From positions 1-64,000 of the forward strand of contig NW_005179214.1 in assembly GCF_000350225.1 (NCBI RefSeq): 64,000 nt of DNA, given 5' to 3'. This DNA comes from Chondrus crispus (lineage: Eukaryota > Rhodophyta > Florideophyceae > Gigartinales > Gigartinaceae). The translations under genes were made by a program, and so were the position numbers. Under the pieces are notes generated by a model. That model did no database searches. It had not been told where the DNA came from and was given only the letters and a program-made list of their open reading frames with translations. Each line of letters begins with the position of its first letter. Positions within the stretch are counted from its first letter, which is position 1. This document shows positions 61,879-64,000 of the stretch, piece by piece.

Positions 61879-62900
61879 AGAAACAAACACGAAAACGGCA
61901 GCAGAAACTGAGAACAAGCACTCACACAGCGGAACAATAACGTTGAACTGGGCCCATAACCTACTGGTAGGTCAGCGGGGCGAAGGGGATTCGAAGGACG
62001 GTTGATGAGGTGAAGTTGAAGGATTGGGTACCGATTTACTTTGAGTCGCCAACTTCTGGCACTACTTATACACTTCTGCAATCTTCTAGAACTCTACTAC
62101 CAAACACTACGACACACATACTACAAATGTATTGGCTCTAACACATGTGCCCGTCTTGCTACTCAGCCAAACTGGCGATGGCCCAACAAACAGAACAGAA
62201 AACCGCCTTACGAATTACCACTGTCATGACGGAGAAATTAGTAAGGCAGTACAACAAAGCACAGCAAAGCACAAATTCCCTTACTATTCCAAATCCAGCG
62301 TGGCACAAATTCGTAAGGCACGTTTACAGCTCACACGTTGCCTTACGAATTCAAATGAATCCTGCAAGGACTGTTTACAGCGCACACGTTGCCTTATGAA
62401 TCTGAATCTCTCGTGAGGTCCTGTCCACTGTCAATTACAACAGTGCACATTTTGCCTTACGAATTCAAAACTCGCGCAACGGTATCTTTGTGTCCTGCTG
62501 TACCCGTGCTGCACTCCATGGACGCTGTAAACCTTTGGCACGTGCCAGGCACCCGCCACCAAGGTTCTACACTTTGTCTGTAAGACTGCAGGCGTACTGT
62601 ACGCGTCCGACAGTGTAATGAGGACATGTGTCCAGGTCATACACATGTCGGGCGAAGAAAATGAAACATGCTCAGATTGTACAGTACACCGCAACCGTGT
62701 ACATATTTCACACGTGTACACGTTGAAAACCAAACTTGCTCCTGAAGTACTGTAGAGTGCAACCGTGTACAGAAATCACACGTGTACACGTTGAAAATTA
62801 AACTTGCTCAGCTCGTCACGCGGAGTGTTTTCGATTTTACACGTGTCAAACCTGTCGTTGTGTGTCATGCATATCAGCATGTGGTCGGAGAATTACAACA
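61879..62900 (-). repeat. Inverted LTR, right arm
   Basis: Reverse-complement of 60634-61652 with scattered differences and a small replaced block near 62500-62560. It ends GAATTACAACA at 62900, the complement of the LTR start. Confidence 0.85.
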
Positions 62901-63085
62901 GTTTCTGCTGTCGTTCTCGTTTTAGTCTCCGCTGTCGTTCTCGTTTTGGTTTCTGCTGTCGTTTCCGCCGCCGTTTTCATCGCCGCCGTCGTTCGTTTTG
63001 TTCTATCGTCGTCTACTTGCTGTCGTTATCATCTTGGTCGTTCGTCTCCGTCTACCTGCTGTCGTTTCAACTTGGTGGATCTTCT
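62901..63085. repeat. CTGTCGTTCTCGTTTTGG-rich repeat flanking the inverted LTR
   Basis: Complement of about 61705-61878. Internally it repeats GCTGTCGTTCTCGTTTT and GCCGCCGT words. Confidence 0.75.
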
Positions 63086-64000
63086 TCGTGTCTGTTGCAG
63101 CTTGGTCTTGGCAATCGTTGTGTGAGCTGTGGGTGTAGTCCTTAGTCGCCAACGTACCATATCAATCCAAGAAGACTGCCCTTCGATCACGCCGGTGATC
63201 GTCGTAGCTGCCGATACCCTCGCTCTTGGTGAAAGGCTTGTGCCATTGGAAATCTGACTTGAGCGAGGGTCCGACCAAGAATCGTCGAGAGACGAAACAC
63301 TGATCCTCGGGGAGGATCACAGTGTACTGGTCTAGTCGATCCGCACTCTGCCTTCGGGAGGTGCGTCGGCGGTGTGGGTAACGCTCTCAGTATTAGCCCT
63401 ATAGGTACGACTTCGGTCCCCTGGGTGAAGAGAAAACGTGCCTAAACACTGAACCTCTCACTATACGTGTATAAGGTCGCGTACCTTGATTAAGTTCGCA
63501 CGGAAGAGGGTGACCCAAGGAGTGATTGTGAACAAATCACACGAGTACGACGAAGGCAGTTTCATTCTTGTGTTGTGGGAAACCTCATTGGGGTAGTACC
63601 GTATTAAGTTTGGACAAGCCGATTTCGGTTGCAGGGACCGTTCGCGGTAGTGACCAAAAGTCCTGGTTCGTCTACAGGCAAAGTGTTGTGCTTACTCGTG
63701 GCACGTTTGATTTAGTTCACAGTCGAAAGACCCGCACTGGCCGACACACAGGGGTAGCGCCCTAAGGCATTTTTAAGAAGAATACGCTTGTTCCACTCCG
63801 CCGGGAACAAGCACCAAGAACGTTTCCGAGTAATCGCTACAAACTTCCTATACGGGTGGGCTTGCCATTGTGTTGACTATCGGTTAACGGCTTGGGATCC
63901 CGGAACAGAAGACCTTGTATACTCGAAGGGTACATCCATTCCGCGAAATGGATGACCAAAGCTCTGGATCGGTCAGAATCGAGAAGCTGACCGCATCTAA
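63086..64000. other. Non-coding segment rich in stem-loops
   Basis: No supported gene. Perfect or near-perfect stems are frequent: GATCAC/GTGATC near 63186, CCCTCGCTC/GAGCGAGGG near 63219-63260, TGATCCTC/GAGGATCA near 63302-63320, GCTTGTTCC/GGAACAAGC near 63788-63814, CATCCATT/AATGGATG near 63930 and GGTCAG/CTGACC near 63970. It may be a structured RNA or a retroelement leader. I could not match it to a known RNA class. Confidence 0.45.

Noticed and set aside
62132..62416. Duplicate small proteins at 61116-61400 (minus) and 62132-62416 (plus)
   Set aside because: They are identical translations of the two arms of the inverted LTR repeat and not genes.

Overview
This is eukaryotic nuclear DNA dominated by transposable elements. 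The long reading frames are mostly intron-poor. The window holds a Tnp2-type DNA transposase, a Ty3-type retroelement, a Ty1-type retroelement, a Helitron and many foldback or MITE-like repeats. It also holds two TIR/NB-ARC/WD40 genes. I see no operons, ribosome-binding sites or tRNAs. A compact alga, perhaps a red alga of the Chondrus type, fits the intron-poor genes and retroelement load. The host assignment is inference; I could not run a search.

Region A (about 1-26.5 kb) is an accessory block of five large genes separated by structured repeats. They are a Tudor/Agenet-like protein (minus, 16-1389), a Tnp2/CACTA-like transposase (minus, 6.3-10.1 kb), a large ParB-like plus 2-oxoglutarate/Fe(II) dioxygenase protein (minus, 12.5-16.3 kb), a divergently oriented beta-class DNA methyltransferase fused to a SET domain (plus, 17.9-20.9 kb), and an unrecognised 490-residue protein (minus, 22.4-23.9 kb). 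A DNA-methylating enzyme, a possible base-oxidising enzyme, a histone-methylating domain and a possible chromatin reader sit next to a transposase. This suggests a transposon-borne DNA/chromatin-modification cassette and is the best candidate for an undescribed system here. The shared 1.57 kb spacer between the dioxygenase and methyltransferase genes carries six copies of an approximately 30 bp near-perfect palindrome in two repeats.

Region B (26.8-46.2 kb) is a near-identical tandem duplication with a period of about 9.7 kb. Each unit carries a TIR-bounded segment with a frame-broken HGH1-like ARM-repeat gene on the minus strand. It also carries an intact flavin-reductase-like FMN-binding gene on the plus strand and a TIR/NB-ARC/WD40 gene on the minus strand. 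The first NLR-like gene is one open frame of about 1,698 codons. The second is broken in its WD40 region. A third unit begins at about 46.18 kb and is split by an insertion, resuming at about 51.02 kb.

Region C (46.2-64 kb) is nested mobile DNA. A 4.75 kb segment has 14 bp terminal inverted repeats and a TA duplication, and contains a frameshifted Ty3-type pol. A GC-rich stretch follows with an ARM-like fragment between two hairpin repeats. Next comes a minus-strand Helitron Rep/helicase interrupted by a stop and a frameshift. A 5'-truncated Ty1/copia pol is fused to the Helitron, followed by a roughly 2.3 kb inverted LTR palindrome. The last 0.8 kb is non-coding but rich in stem-loops.
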